Part shown: positions 9,317 to 18,235 of the stretch, piece after piece
How the letters are laid out: every line of letters starts with the position of its first letter
Position numbering within the stretch: the stretch's first letter is position 1
Assembly (NCBI RefSeq): GCF_910592395.1
Contig: NC_088309.1
Location: 16,434,599-16,498,598 of the forward strand
Source of the DNA: Lineus longissimus
Taxonomy: Eukaryota > Nemertea > Pilidiophora > Heteronemertea > Lineidae
Direction: 5' to 3'
DNA: 64,000 bases
The notes under the pieces: model-generated
Seen by the model: the letters and a program-made list of their open reading frames with translations, nothing else
Told to the model about the DNA's origin: nothing
The model's database searches: none
Position numbers and translations under genes: made by a program

Positions 9317-9949
9317 ATGAGGATTTTGCTGTGTGGACATAGCTTCATTAGGAGATACAGGAGTGAGTATCTCCTCCCACAGATTCCCCACTGGTATCAT
9401 CGTGGCCTTTCGACGGACTTTTCAAGTTGTTTCAGCCTTCCAGGCAATCTGTCTGTTTACGTTAGTGGCCAAGGAGGCTTGGTCTTTGATTGCCGCGGAA
9501 TAGACTTTGTGACGGACACAATTGAATATATTCGGCCGCATGTATTGTTGTTGGAGGTTGGCACTAATGACATTTGCGATGGAGTGTCCCCAGAGTGCCT
9601 GGTGCAGAGTATAACTCGGGTGTGCGAGGAGATTTTGCGGTCGACGACTGTGCGTTACATTGTGTTGTGTCAGGTGGTTCGCAGGAGGCGCACGCGTAGA
9701 TGCCCGTCAGACCAGTTTGAGAGAAATAGACTTGAAGTAAATTTCTTGTTGCAGCGCCTGGCTAGGCGGAACCAGCGCATTTATACCTTTCGCCATGACA
9801 GATCGATTCTCGTGAACCTCCATTCCTCCATCTCGCGGGACGATATCCATGTGACTACAGGCCGTGGTCTTACGCTTTATCACTTCAGTATCGGAAGGGC
9901 ACTGTCGGTGGCCCTTGACATGTTGGATAGAATTTACTACCAGTACTAA
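9317..9949 (+). CDS. SGNH/GDSL-type hydrolase encoded upstream of gag
   Basis: An open frame of 210 codons from the first ATG (an open TTG codon lies 4 codons earlier). Family blocks in order: CGHSFIRR with nucleophile Ser9, GQGG near 51-54 (oxyanion Gly), VGTNDICDG at 81-89 (block III, Asn84), and DDIH at 175-178, which supplies the Asp-x-x-His of block V. All catalytic residues of an SGNH hydrolase are therefore present. Family knowledge: esterases, lipases and acetylhydrolases acting on ester bonds; an esterase of this fold occurs in ORF1 of CR1/L2 LINEs. The gene sits between primer-binding site and gag of an intact Gypsy element. A related C-terminal half lies in the same place in the element at 45651-53420, so it looks like a lineage-specific component, not a random capture. 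Substrate unknown. No signal peptide is evident. Confidence 0.85.
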   Translation: MRILLCGHSFIRRYRSEYLLPQIPHWYHRGLSTDFSSCFSLPGNLSVYVSGQGGLVFDCRGIDFVTDTIEYIRPHVLLLEVGTNDICDGVSPECLVQSITRVCEEILRSTTVRYIVLCQVVRRRRTRRCPSDQFERNRLEVNFLLQRLARRNQRIYTFRHDRSILVNLHSSISRDDIHVTTGRGLTLYHFSIGRALSVALDMLDRIYYQY

Positions 9950-10612
9950 GCTGTGTTTCGGATCCATAGACCATGGTTAGATTGCTTGCTAGCCTGGTGC
10001 TAATTGACTGTACCTGACAATCTGAGTGAATTTATCTGCGCCCTGGATTGAGATGATGTCATCAGAGAACCCGACAGAATTCGACATGTGATCGATATTG
10101 GAGCAGAAAGACTAATAACTGGCTATAATACATTTTTGCATATTTGTAGGTGGCGACCCCTTCTTTTCTTTGTTTAATTTTCCTACAATGTTGTAACCTT
10201 GTATTTTTGCAGTTGAATGCATTTCACGTGTTTCATTGTCTCATGTTGCATTTATTTTCAGGGTACATGCATAAATTTATAAAATAAATAGATTTGTAAG
10301 CTGAACTAATGGTACATGTAATATATATGTACATGTAATATATATGTTTTTGCTATTGGGTGTCATTTGGTTTTGCTGATTAGAGCAATTTTGATGTGCA
10401 TTTATCTGTTTTACTTTTCAGGTGGTACATACATGTATTGAATTATTGTTATACCAAGCTGCCATTTTCATTCATAAGGTGTTCTTCATACTTTTGCCAG
10501 GTGTGATTATGAATGTTGTGTATTTGGTGTGTTACTCTGCAGTGGATTTGGTATTGTTTCTTTTGCACGTGTATGCCATAGTGCTTGTGTATATTACATG
10601 TACCAGTGAAAT
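9950..10612 (+). other. Spacer between SGNH gene and gag
   Basis: No coding frame is convincing. TTTTACTTTTCAG at about 10410-10422 and TTTTTGCAG near 10205-10213 look like splice acceptors, so gag could be made from a spliced message; no donor has been fixed. Confidence 0.4.
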
Positions 10613-12139
10613 ATGGCTGAGCCAAACATGCAAGAGGGTATGGCTTTGAGAGGGAGACAACTACCGGGGGCTGTGCCCATTGTAGCCCCACGTGCTCGCC
10701 CGGAGACACCTGATCGGCCTCTCCCGTCAAGTAGGTCCCCGACCAGTAATTCTAGTCTTGGTCCTCCTACCCTTAGTCTTATTCACTCTTCTGCGCGGAA
10801 AGTGGTGGACTTCTTTGGTGGGATTAGGCGCAGCTTAAACCATGCATTTTCTTTGGTGATGGAGGATCCTGACCAGACATCATATGAACACTTGACGATG
10901 GAGGAGACGCAACCAGTGGGGTCAGGAGTTCAGATTCCCCGAACCTCAACCCCTTGGGAGGATACACCCAGCAGGCCCAGCGCAGATAGGAACGTGTCTG
11001 GTCAACGAAGCGATCTTAACCAGATAACGCCGAGGCATGATGTGGCAACCCAGGCCACTTCACCTGAACCGGAGACGTCCCCTCCAGTAAACAATATTAC
11101 GGAAAGAGTCTCTGTACCTAGCAAGGAGGAATATGAACGCATGCTTGTGCTGACTGGATTGTCACCAGTCGCCAACCAATCAAGACCATCAGACCCAACA
11201 CCAGTCGATCCTGAGCCTGTGTTGGAACAGCCGAATCATTTGCCCACTCATAGTCCTCAGCTAACTGGATTGTCGCCAGTTGCTGACCACTCAAACTCAT
11301 CAGAATCTGTTCCAACCGTTGTGAATAATTATTCCAATTGCTCGTTCGAGTCCTCTTCATCAACACGCGGAAAGAAGACTCCCAAGGTCCCGGCCTACGA
11401 TGACACCAAGCTGGACATCGAGGCCTACTCAGCTAACTTCGAGGCGATGACCGTAGAATGGACCCCCGAGGAGAAGTTGGCCTTACTAAGGGCCAAACTA
11501 ACAGGGAAAGCAGCAAAGATCCTTGCTGCTCTTGACCTAAGTGGTTCACCAGTTACCTTTAAAGTTTTAGTGGCACAGCTTGAACGTCATTATGTAGGCG
11601 AACGCTCGGAGTGGGTAGCAAAATTACGTGATGTTCGACGAGAGGATGATGAAAGCCTGGATGACCTTGCCTTTCGGATCAGGCTATATAGCAGGCGTGC
11701 CTATGGATGCCTGCAGAAGGATCTAGGACTACAGCTGTACCTCGCCCTACGTGATGGCCCGCTAGGGGATAAGCTGTTTGAGGTCAAGGACCAGGAAATG
11801 GTGGAGGTGTTGAAAAGAGCTAAGAGTTATGAGGTCCATCTCTTGGCCTTGAATCAACCCACCGTGGGACAAAGTGTTGCAAGTGCTGGCCCATCTGCCC
11901 CAGTGCAGGGCGAAACGTCTGGAAATACCCAGGGTTATACCCGTGGAAGAGGAAGAGGCACACGTGGAAGAGGCCAACAGAGATATGGATCGCAAGACAG
12001 ACGTGTTGCTGGCCAGGAGAGACGCTGCTTCATATGCAGGTCAGCTGACCATATGTGGAGGGAGTGCCCACGTGGAACAGCCCACTTTACAGGCAATACA
12101 CCATCAGTTGGGAGTGAGCAGGGAAATTTAAACCAATAG
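10613..12139 (+). CDS. gag: Gag polyprotein, first Gypsy element
   Basis: 508 codons from ATG 10613 (context AATATGGC). The N-terminal ~230 residues are proline/serine-rich and low in conservation. The capsid-like core lies at about 255-420 (YDDTKLDIEAYSANFEAM to AKSYEVHLLALNQ), with an RGRGRGTRGRG basic stretch near 445-460. A canonical CX2CX4HX4C zinc knuckle (CFICRSADHMWREC) is near residues 473-486. The role is to form the particle shell and bind genomic RNA. The frame ends at TAG 12137-12139, two codons after a UUUAAAC slippery heptamer, and pol lies in the -1 frame. Confidence 0.92.
   Translation: MAEPNMQEGMALRGRQLPGAVPIVAPRARPETPDRPLPSSRSPTSNSSLGPPTLSLIHSSARKVVDFFGGIRRSLNHAFSLVMEDPDQTSYEHLTMEETQPVGSGVQIPRTSTPWEDTPSRPSADRNVSGQRSDLNQITPRHDVATQATSPEPETSPPVNNITERVSVPSKEEYERMLVLTGLSPVANQSRPSDPTPVDPEPVLEQPNHLPTHSPQLTGLSPVADHSNSSESVPTVVNNYSNCSFESSSSTRGKKTPKVPAYDDTKLDIEAYSANFEAMTVEWTPEEKLALLRAKLTGKAAKILAALDLSGSPVTFKVLVAQLERHYVGERSEWVAKLRDVRREDDESLDDLAFRIRLYSRRAYGCLQKDLGLQLYLALRDGPLGDKLFEVKDQEMVEVLKRAKSYEVHLLALNQPTVGQSVASAGPSAPVQGETSGNTQGYTRGRGRGTRGRGQQRYGSQDRRVAGQERRCFICRSADHMWRECPRGTAHFTGNTPSVGSEQGNLNQ
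12127..12133 (+). promoter_or_regulatory. -1 ribosomal frameshift heptamer UUUAAAC between gag and pol
   Basis: In the gag frame the codons read AAT TTA AAC CAA TAG, so T TTA AAC is correctly phased for slippage. After a -1 shift the pol frame runs open from here through the ATG at 12214. AAATTTA, another slippery heptamer, overlaps it. I have not identified a downstream pseudoknot. Confidence 0.7.
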
Positions 12140-12213
12140 GCCGTGCTCCCTTACATGGAGCCGAGGAGCATGGCAAGGATAATGGGAGGGAATTTGTTGG
12201 CTCCAAGGAAAGG

Positions 12214-15200
12214 ATGTTTATCAACACCTACTTAAATGGTGTTCCTTCTTGTTTCTTGCTCGATTCTGGTGCCAGTTGTTCATTTTTGTCCTTGGCTGCT
12301 TATCATAGGATACCCAAGAAGTTTAGACCACCTCTCCAGAAGCACAGAGCTGATATTCTGATGGCTGATGGTGAATCACATCTTAATATATTTGGAAAAG
12401 TTGCCATGCCCGTGAGGATTCATAACACGAAGTTTACGTTCAACTTAACGGTAACAGACATGAAAGGTCTGGATGGAATCTGGGGAATGGACTTTTTGAA
12501 CCAGTTTAAATTCGATTTGAAGTTGAGCTCGGGTACTTATGCATTCCAAGGACAGGAATATCCGTTGATCTTTGAGCGCCACAGGATACTACCCCATTCA
12601 GTTAGATTGGCTAAACCTCTGAAACTGCCACCGGGAGAGGAGACAGCTACGATAGCGCTGTTAAACAGGCCATTTCGCAACCGGCAAGAGGTTATGTTGG
12701 AGCCGAGTGTGCATTTTGTGCAGAAATATGGTGTCCTACCAGCACGGTCCGTAACAATCCAGCAACGGAAACGTATCAACACTCCAGTTCAGCTATTCAA
12801 CCCGAATGATGAAGCACTTGTGATACCGGAAGGGACGGTTATAGGATATGAGTTTCCAGCAGATACTCTGAAGGCAACTAATGTTGAGCAAACGGCTTAT
12901 GTAGCTGGAACCTTATCGCCTAGTGAGAACCCTGCCGCTGACAATACGTCAACTGAACCATCATCTTTTGTTGACTTAGAGCAAGATATTCCCGACCATC
13001 TATTTCAACTCTACACTTCATCGTGTAACGGTCTACACGAGCAACAGAAACGACAGCTTGCACTCCTGCTTATGAAGTATTCATCTTCATTCTCAAGTTC
13101 CCCTACGGATATTGGGTTGACTGACCTTGCCAGTCATGAGATCAATACTGGTGATGCACAACCTATCCGACTTCCGTTACGTAGGCAGGGATATAGCCGG
13201 GAACAAGAAATTGAAAAGGCTGTGGATGATGGGTTGGGGCGTGGTGTAATGGAGGACTCTGCCAGTCCCTGGGCAAGCCCCCCTGTTATAGTGACGAAGA
13301 AGGATGGAACGGCCCGCTTCTGTGTGGATTTCCGGAAGTTGAACTCCGTCACTAAAGCAGACTCCTATCCACTCCCACGATTTGATGACTGTATTGATAC
13401 GCTGCATGGGAAGAAGTACTTCTGTACGTTAGATCTACAGTCGGGATATTGGCAGGTGCCACTGAAGTCTGTTGAGGATAAAGAGAAGACTGCTTTTCTC
13501 ACAAAAAAAGGACTATTCCATTTTACGGTTCTTCCTTTTGGTTTGTGTAACGCTCCCGCTACGTTTGAGCGACTTATGGAAAGGGTCCTTCGTGGTCTTC
13601 AGTGGGAACGGTGCCTATTGTATCTTGACGATGTCCTTGTGTTTGGTGCCACTTTTGAGGAAACAATTTCCAACTTGGACAAAGTCCTAGCGAGATTGCA
13701 GTCGTCTAATCTCAAGATCAAACCCAGCAAGTGTTCTTTACTCCAGCCTTCTGTACAGTATTTTGGTCATGTTATTTCGGGTCTTGGCATCCACCCGTTG
13801 AAGTCTAAGCTTGGGTCTATTCAGGCTTGGCCTTCTTTGTCCTCTGTTCCTTGTCATAAGTTACGCACTGAGGTGAAGCGTTTTCTTGGTTTGGTAAGTT
13901 ATTACCGCAGGTTTATTCGGAACATGAGTGACATTTCTGCGCCACTCTATGAGCTCACTAAGGCATCTAGTAATCTGATTTGGACTCCAGCCCATGAGGC
14001 CTCATTTCAACGTCTAAAGGCAGCACTTCTACACCCGCCTGTTCTTGCCTTCCCTGATGTGAAAGCTGGTAACTTTGTGCTTGACACGGATGCGTCAAAT
14101 ACTGGTATTGGAAGTGTTTTGAGCCAGGTCTTGGACGGAAAAGAAACTGTAATCGGCTACTATTCACGATTGCTATCTGATGCAGAGAGAAAATATTGTA
14201 TTACTAAGAGGGAATTTTTAGGTGTTGTTCGGTCTGTTGAGCATTTCAAGCCCTACTTGTATGGACATCAGTTTCTCTTGCGGACGGACAACTCAGCCGT
14301 TAGTCATATGCTGACTCTTAGTGATGCTAATGAACAGATACAGAGATGGCAGTTGTTTCTCTCACAGTTTAAGTTTTCGACCATCCACCGCCCGGGAAGA
14401 CACCATGTGAATGCTGATTTCATGAGCCGACTCCAGTGTGACCAATGCGGCCGACAAGAAGTGCCAGAGCCAAATCGACCTACAGGGCATATTCGCAAGT
14501 TCCACCTTAAAGAATCCACAGATGTACCATCTTGTACTCACACCAAGCAAACAGATGACAGCTTAGAAGAGGAAGTTGACAAGTTGATGCTAAGTTGCGG
14601 TGCAGTCACGACTCGTGCACAGGCAAAGAGACTTCAAGATGTACCCAAGACAAATAACTCTCCCACCACCGATGAATCAACTTCGGTTAAGCTACCCTAT
14701 GATGATCTTGCCAACCTGCAACTATCTGATCCAGATATTGGTCCCATCTTACAATTGAAGCTTGACGATTCTGATTACCCTTCCTACAAAAGTATCTCTG
14801 GAGAAAGTCTCAGTGTGAAGACCTTGCGGCAACACTGGAGGCATCTCTTTGTGGATAATGGCATCTTGTATAGGAGGTTGGTAGTTCCGGACAAGCCGAT
14901 GAAACACCAAATAGTCCTCCCTAGGACTCTTCGCCATAGCGTCATGGACCAATTGCACTCTGAGCCAACATCTGGTCATCTAGGGATGGTTAAGTCAATG
15001 GAGCGTGTGAAGCATCGTTTTTACTGGGTTGGATGGAGACGGGACGTTTCTCGCTTTGTTTCATACTGTGAGGCCTGTAATGTCATCAAACGCCCACACA
15101 AGAAGATACCAGTCCCTTTGACACAGCAGCTTTTCGGTGAGGCATTTGAGAGAGTGTCCATAGACCTGATCGGCCCTCTCAAGGAAACTTCAAGAGGGTA

Positions 15201-16020
15201 TAGATACGCGGTGACGATGGAAGATAACTTCACTAAGTGGGTGGAGGCTGCTCCATTGCGGACGATGGAGACCGAGGAAGTCTGTCAGGCTGTAATAAAG
15301 GAATTTGTATCAAGGTTCGGATGCATGTATATATTACATAGTGATCGAGGAGCCCAATTTGTTTCTAAAATCTATTCCTGTCTCCTAGAGAAGCTTGGTG
15401 TTTCCCGTAGCCTCACGACGCCGTACAACCCCAAGAGCAATGGGCTTGTTGAAAACTTTAATAAGATTTTAAAGAGCATGCTGAAGACGTATGTTTATGA
15501 CCATAAGGAAAGTACAGGACAATGGGATGTCATGTTGCCAATCTTTCTTATGGCGTACAGGTCATCAGTACATGGTAGTACCGGAGAGACTCCCCACTTC
15601 ATGCTAACTGGACGGGAGATGAAGGTGCCGATAGACCTGCTGTACACGAAGCCGTCTGAAGACATGACGTCTGTTCCAACCTACGTCAGGCAGCTAGAAG
15701 ATAGGCTCAACAAGGCATATGCTCTAGTAAGGAATAATCTGAAATCGGTTCAGCGGATTCAGAAGAAAAGATACGAGACCAATAGTCCTGAGTATAGATC
15801 ACTGAAGGAGGGCAACTTTGTGTGGTACTATAACCCGAGAAAGGCGTTTAAAGGAGATAAGCACCTACCATGGAAGGGACCCTATTTGGTTAAAGATATC
15901 CAGGAGGATTTCACTGTGACCATACAGTTGAATCCAGAGGGAGAATTGTACAGGACTCATGCCGACAAGTTGCGAATAGCACGGGGTGTTGACATGGGAA
16001 AGTGGATGTGCAATAGTTAG
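12214..16020 (+). CDS. pol: Pol polyprotein (protease, RT, RNase H, integrase), first Gypsy element
   Basis: 1268 codons from ATG 12214, but the frame is open back to the gag stop, so translation probably enters by frameshift near 12127. Aspartic protease: DSGAS at 17-21. Reverse transcriptase: LDLQSGYWQV and the catalytic YLDD at 470-473. RNase H: Asp624 in LDTDASNTGIG. Integrase: an HHCC zinc domain around 915-960, then the triad Asp984 (SIDLIG), Asp1044 (HSDRGAQF) and Glu1080 (SNGLVENFN), with 35 residues between the last two as expected. There are no internal stops. Domain order is Ty3/Gypsy. Closely related in sequence to the element at 45651-53420. Confidence 0.95.
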   Translation: MFINTYLNGVPSCFLLDSGASCSFLSLAAYHRIPKKFRPPLQKHRADILMADGESHLNIFGKVAMPVRIHNTKFTFNLTVTDMKGLDGIWGMDFLNQFKFDLKLSSGTYAFQGQEYPLIFERHRILPHSVRLAKPLKLPPGEETATIALLNRPFRNRQEVMLEPSVHFVQKYGVLPARSVTIQQRKRINTPVQLFNPNDEALVIPEGTVIGYEFPADTLKATNVEQTAYVAGTLSPSENPAADNTSTEPSSFVDLEQDIPDHLFQLYTSSCNGLHEQQKRQLALLLMKYSSSFSSSPTDIGLTDLASHEINTGDAQPIRLPLRRQGYSREQEIEKAVDDGLGRGVMEDSASPWASPPVIVTKKDGTARFCVDFRKLNSVTKADSYPLPRFDDCIDTLHGKKYFCTLDLQSGYWQVPLKSVEDKEKTAFLTKKGLFHFTVLPFGLCNAPATFERLMERVLRGLQWERCLLYLDDVLVFGATFEETISNLDKVLARLQSSNLKIKPSKCSLLQPSVQYFGHVISGLGIHPLKSKLGSIQAWPSLSSVPCHKLRTEVKRFLGLVSYYRRFIRNMSDISAPLYELTKASSNLIWTPAHEASFQRLKAALLHPPVLAFPDVKAGNFVLDTDASNTGIGSVLSQVLDGKETVIGYYSRLLSDAERKYCITKREFLGVVRSVEHFKPYLYGHQFLLRTDNSAVSHMLTLSDANEQIQRWQLFLSQFKFSTIHRPGRHHVNADFMSRLQCDQCGRQEVPEPNRPTGHIRKFHLKESTDVPSCTHTKQTDDSLEEEVDKLMLSCGAVTTRAQAKRLQDVPKTNNSPTTDESTSVKLPYDDLANLQLSDPDIGPILQLKLDDSDYPSYKSISGESLSVKTLRQHWRHLFVDNGILYRRLVVPDKPMKHQIVLPRTLRHSVMDQLHSEPTSGHLGMVKSMERVKHRFYWVGWRRDVSRFVSYCEACNVIKRPHKKIPVPLTQQLFGEAFERVSIDLIGPLKETSRGYRYAVTMEDNFTKWVEAAPLRTMETEEVCQAVIKEFVSRFGCMYILHSDRGAQFVSKIYSCLLEKLGVSRSLTTPYNPKSNGLVENFNKILKSMLKTYVYDHKESTGQWDVMLPIFLMAYRSSVHGSTGETPHFMLTGREMKVPIDLLYTKPSEDMTSVPTYVRQLEDRLNKAYALVRNNLKSVQRIQKKRYETNSPEYRSLKEGNFVWYYNPRKAFKGDKHLPWKGPYLVKDIQEDFTVTIQLNPEGELYRTHADKLRIARGVDMGKWMCNS

Positions 16021-17381
16021 TTGTGCGTGTGCTCGAGTTTTCGCGCATCCTTAATTCTGTATGGTTGTGTGTGTGACAGGGTTATCACTGTAATGTGTGA
16101 GAGTGACGTATTTCAGATTTTTTGACCAGGAGTAATTTCTCACCGATGGATAATTGTAGTCTGGATGGAGCTGACATGGTGTGTTTGTGTAGTGTGCTTG
16201 CGTGTATGATTGATGGGCCTGAATTCACCCTGTATGCATGATTTGTTTGTGTTGCATGTTCTCCTGTTTTGCATGTCATTCTGCCGTCTGGATGAATTCC
16301 TGGCTACCACCAGGATTAGGCTGGCGCATAAATCATACCCAGTGGGGGTATTGGTATTTTTGCCACTGTTTTCTGTTAGGAGATCTCTCCTTAAAACCTA
16401 GGGACTACTTGGTATTGCTATTTTGTGCAATCTGAAATTTTGCAGCTAGATGGTGCTTGATACATGTGAGTTCTCTACGGTTGTCATGTTTAGTCACTCT
16501 GCATTTTGCTTGAATTTTTCTCTATACTGATAGGACGCTTAGTGTACATGATGTGTGTGTGTTTTATTAGTATATAATCTGTCGCCACCTACTTTCATTT
16601 TGGATGTCGATACTGTGACACTTATTGCCAACCTGCGTGCCTTTACACTCGTTCTATTTGAGTGAACGCTATGAACTCTCTAGACTGACTGGATTGCTGC
16701 CTGTCGTCTATGATGTTACTATGATAATATACATGTAGTATATTGACCAGGTTAATTCTGCTGGTCAAACTTTCTCTTATAGTCCAGTGATAATATGGAA
16801 CTAGTATGTGATTAATGAGGATGAGAATGTGATTACTCAGGATTCCAAGTTAATCAGTAGATACTGGCTTCATATATTTTGGATATTGTGTTTTGATACT
16901 GGTATTATATTTGATACTTGCTGCTTCAATTACCAGTGTCTTCTTTTGATATGAATGTACATAGTATTGGTATTTTTGTCATTGCACCAGTAGCCATGGT
17001 AGCAACATGTGTGATTTTATTTTCATGTATCTGTGGTTCTGTGTTCAATTTCTTTATTTGTGGATTTTTTTTTTTTTTTTCCTTTTTTTTCCTACCCGCA
17101 TACTCGACTACTTGGTACATTTAAATACTCACACGGTTGTTCTCGGTTCGTTACTGGAATGTTCTCTTGGTCTGACAGGTATTTTGTCGCCTGCCATGTG
17201 TGTCTTGACATGGTTAATGTCGTAATTTGGTCTTATTTTCCTTTTGGGTTTTCCTTTGGTGTTCCGTGCCAGTCTTGGTCTCACGGGTGCATTGTATGCT
17301 TGTTATTTTGTCTTTGTAGGCCTTTATGATCAGTGTTAGTTGAGTGGTATGTTTCGGGCGTATGGCCGGAGCTGTCATACG
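16021..17381 (+). other. Non-coding 3' region of the first Gypsy element
   Basis: No frame with recognisable protein and no env-like gene. It contains a run of T at about 17065-17090. It probably serves as 3' untranslated or packaging sequence. Confidence 0.5.
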
Positions 17382-17397
17382 CTTAGGAGGGGGGTGA
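17382..17397 (+). promoter_or_regulatory. Polypurine tract, first Gypsy element
   Basis: TAGGAGGGGGGTGA lies directly before the 3' LTR. An equivalent AAAGAAGGGGGTGA precedes the LTR of the related element at 45651-53420 (minus). Confidence 0.8.
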
Positions 17398-17637
17398 TGT
17401 ACTGTATCACCCAGCATACCATTGCCCTTTAAGAGGTTAGAGAGACCGGCCGGTGGCGCCCCAATTTGTAATGGCTTTGCCATTGTGGCGTTTTGTAGAA
17501 CTACTTGTTCTGTTACGTGCTGTGTACGTTTTTCCGACATGTTTTGATTCCGATGATTAAAACCTGTTAAACAACATCCTGCGATTCGATCTTCTCTTCA
17601 ATCAGATCACGAGGCCGTTGACCAGGAGGTCAATACA
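17398..17637 (+). repeat. 3' LTR of the first Gypsy element
   Basis: Identical on reading to the 5' LTR; followed by CTCAG, the target duplication. Confidence 0.95.
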
Positions 17638-17642
17638 CTCAG

Positions 17643-18235
17643 AACACCCTGAGGAACACATAATGTGCCTTGGAAAGTCTTAGGGTACTAAATCATTTCG
17701 ACAAAGATCGTAAATCTGCTATCATGTGCTGTGAATGCTGATGAAATTTACCTTCTCTTAACACGTTGAGTGCCACCTACGAGATAACTCGTAGTTTTAG
17801 GTTCCTTCCGCAGGCCAACTACGAGTATACTCGTAGTACCATGCCTTATTCATGCTCCTGTGGCAACTATTTTAGTGTATGGGCAATGAGAATAACAAAT
17901 TGCATCTCATGAATAAAGTGTACTTTCATGAAAAAATCAAGTTACAAATTATCACCAGAAAGTCAAGTCATATACAAGTTGTCACCAAGAAGCATGTATT
18001 TTCCTAAAAAGGTATATATCTTCTGCTGTATCATGAAGAAGTTATCCCCAGGTGATTTACTGTCGCATTTCCTAGGCAAATTACGCAACCCAGAGGACAT
18101 TTCAAGGAAAATGAAGTAGCGATCAGACGAATCTTATCAGTAAGGTTTCTTTCTATATCCATGCAAACAACCAGAGCCTAAATATGATCTAAAGCGTCAC
18201 TGTCAGTATCTGGTAGATGAAGTTACTAGTATTGC
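17643..18235. other. CACTA-element sequence with a piggyBac-like end and two palindromes
   Basis: No gene. TTAA at 17758-17761 is followed by CACGTTGAGTGCC, reminiscent of piggyBac-type MITE ends. CTACGAGATAACTCGTAG (17777-17794) is a near palindrome, and CTACGAGTATACTCGTAG (17819-17836) is a perfect 18-base palindrome. I found no matching right end. Confidence 0.35.

Larger units (their letters stand above)
8765..17637 (+). mobile_element. Intact Ty3/Gypsy LTR retrotransposon carrying an SGNH hydrolase gene
   Basis: Two 240-bp LTRs (8765-9004, 17398-17637) start TGTACTG and end AATACA. They read as identical base for base. CTCAG is duplicated at 8760-8764 and 17638-17642. Order: LTR, primer-binding region, SGNH hydrolase, gag, pol, a 1.4-kb non-coding stretch, purine tract, LTR. 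All three reading frames are open. Identical LTRs and open frames point to a very recent insertion and possible activity. Confidence 0.95.

Noticed and set aside
16021-17381. An env gene in the first Gypsy element
   Set aside because: Only short frames, including hydrophobic ones caused by T-runs.
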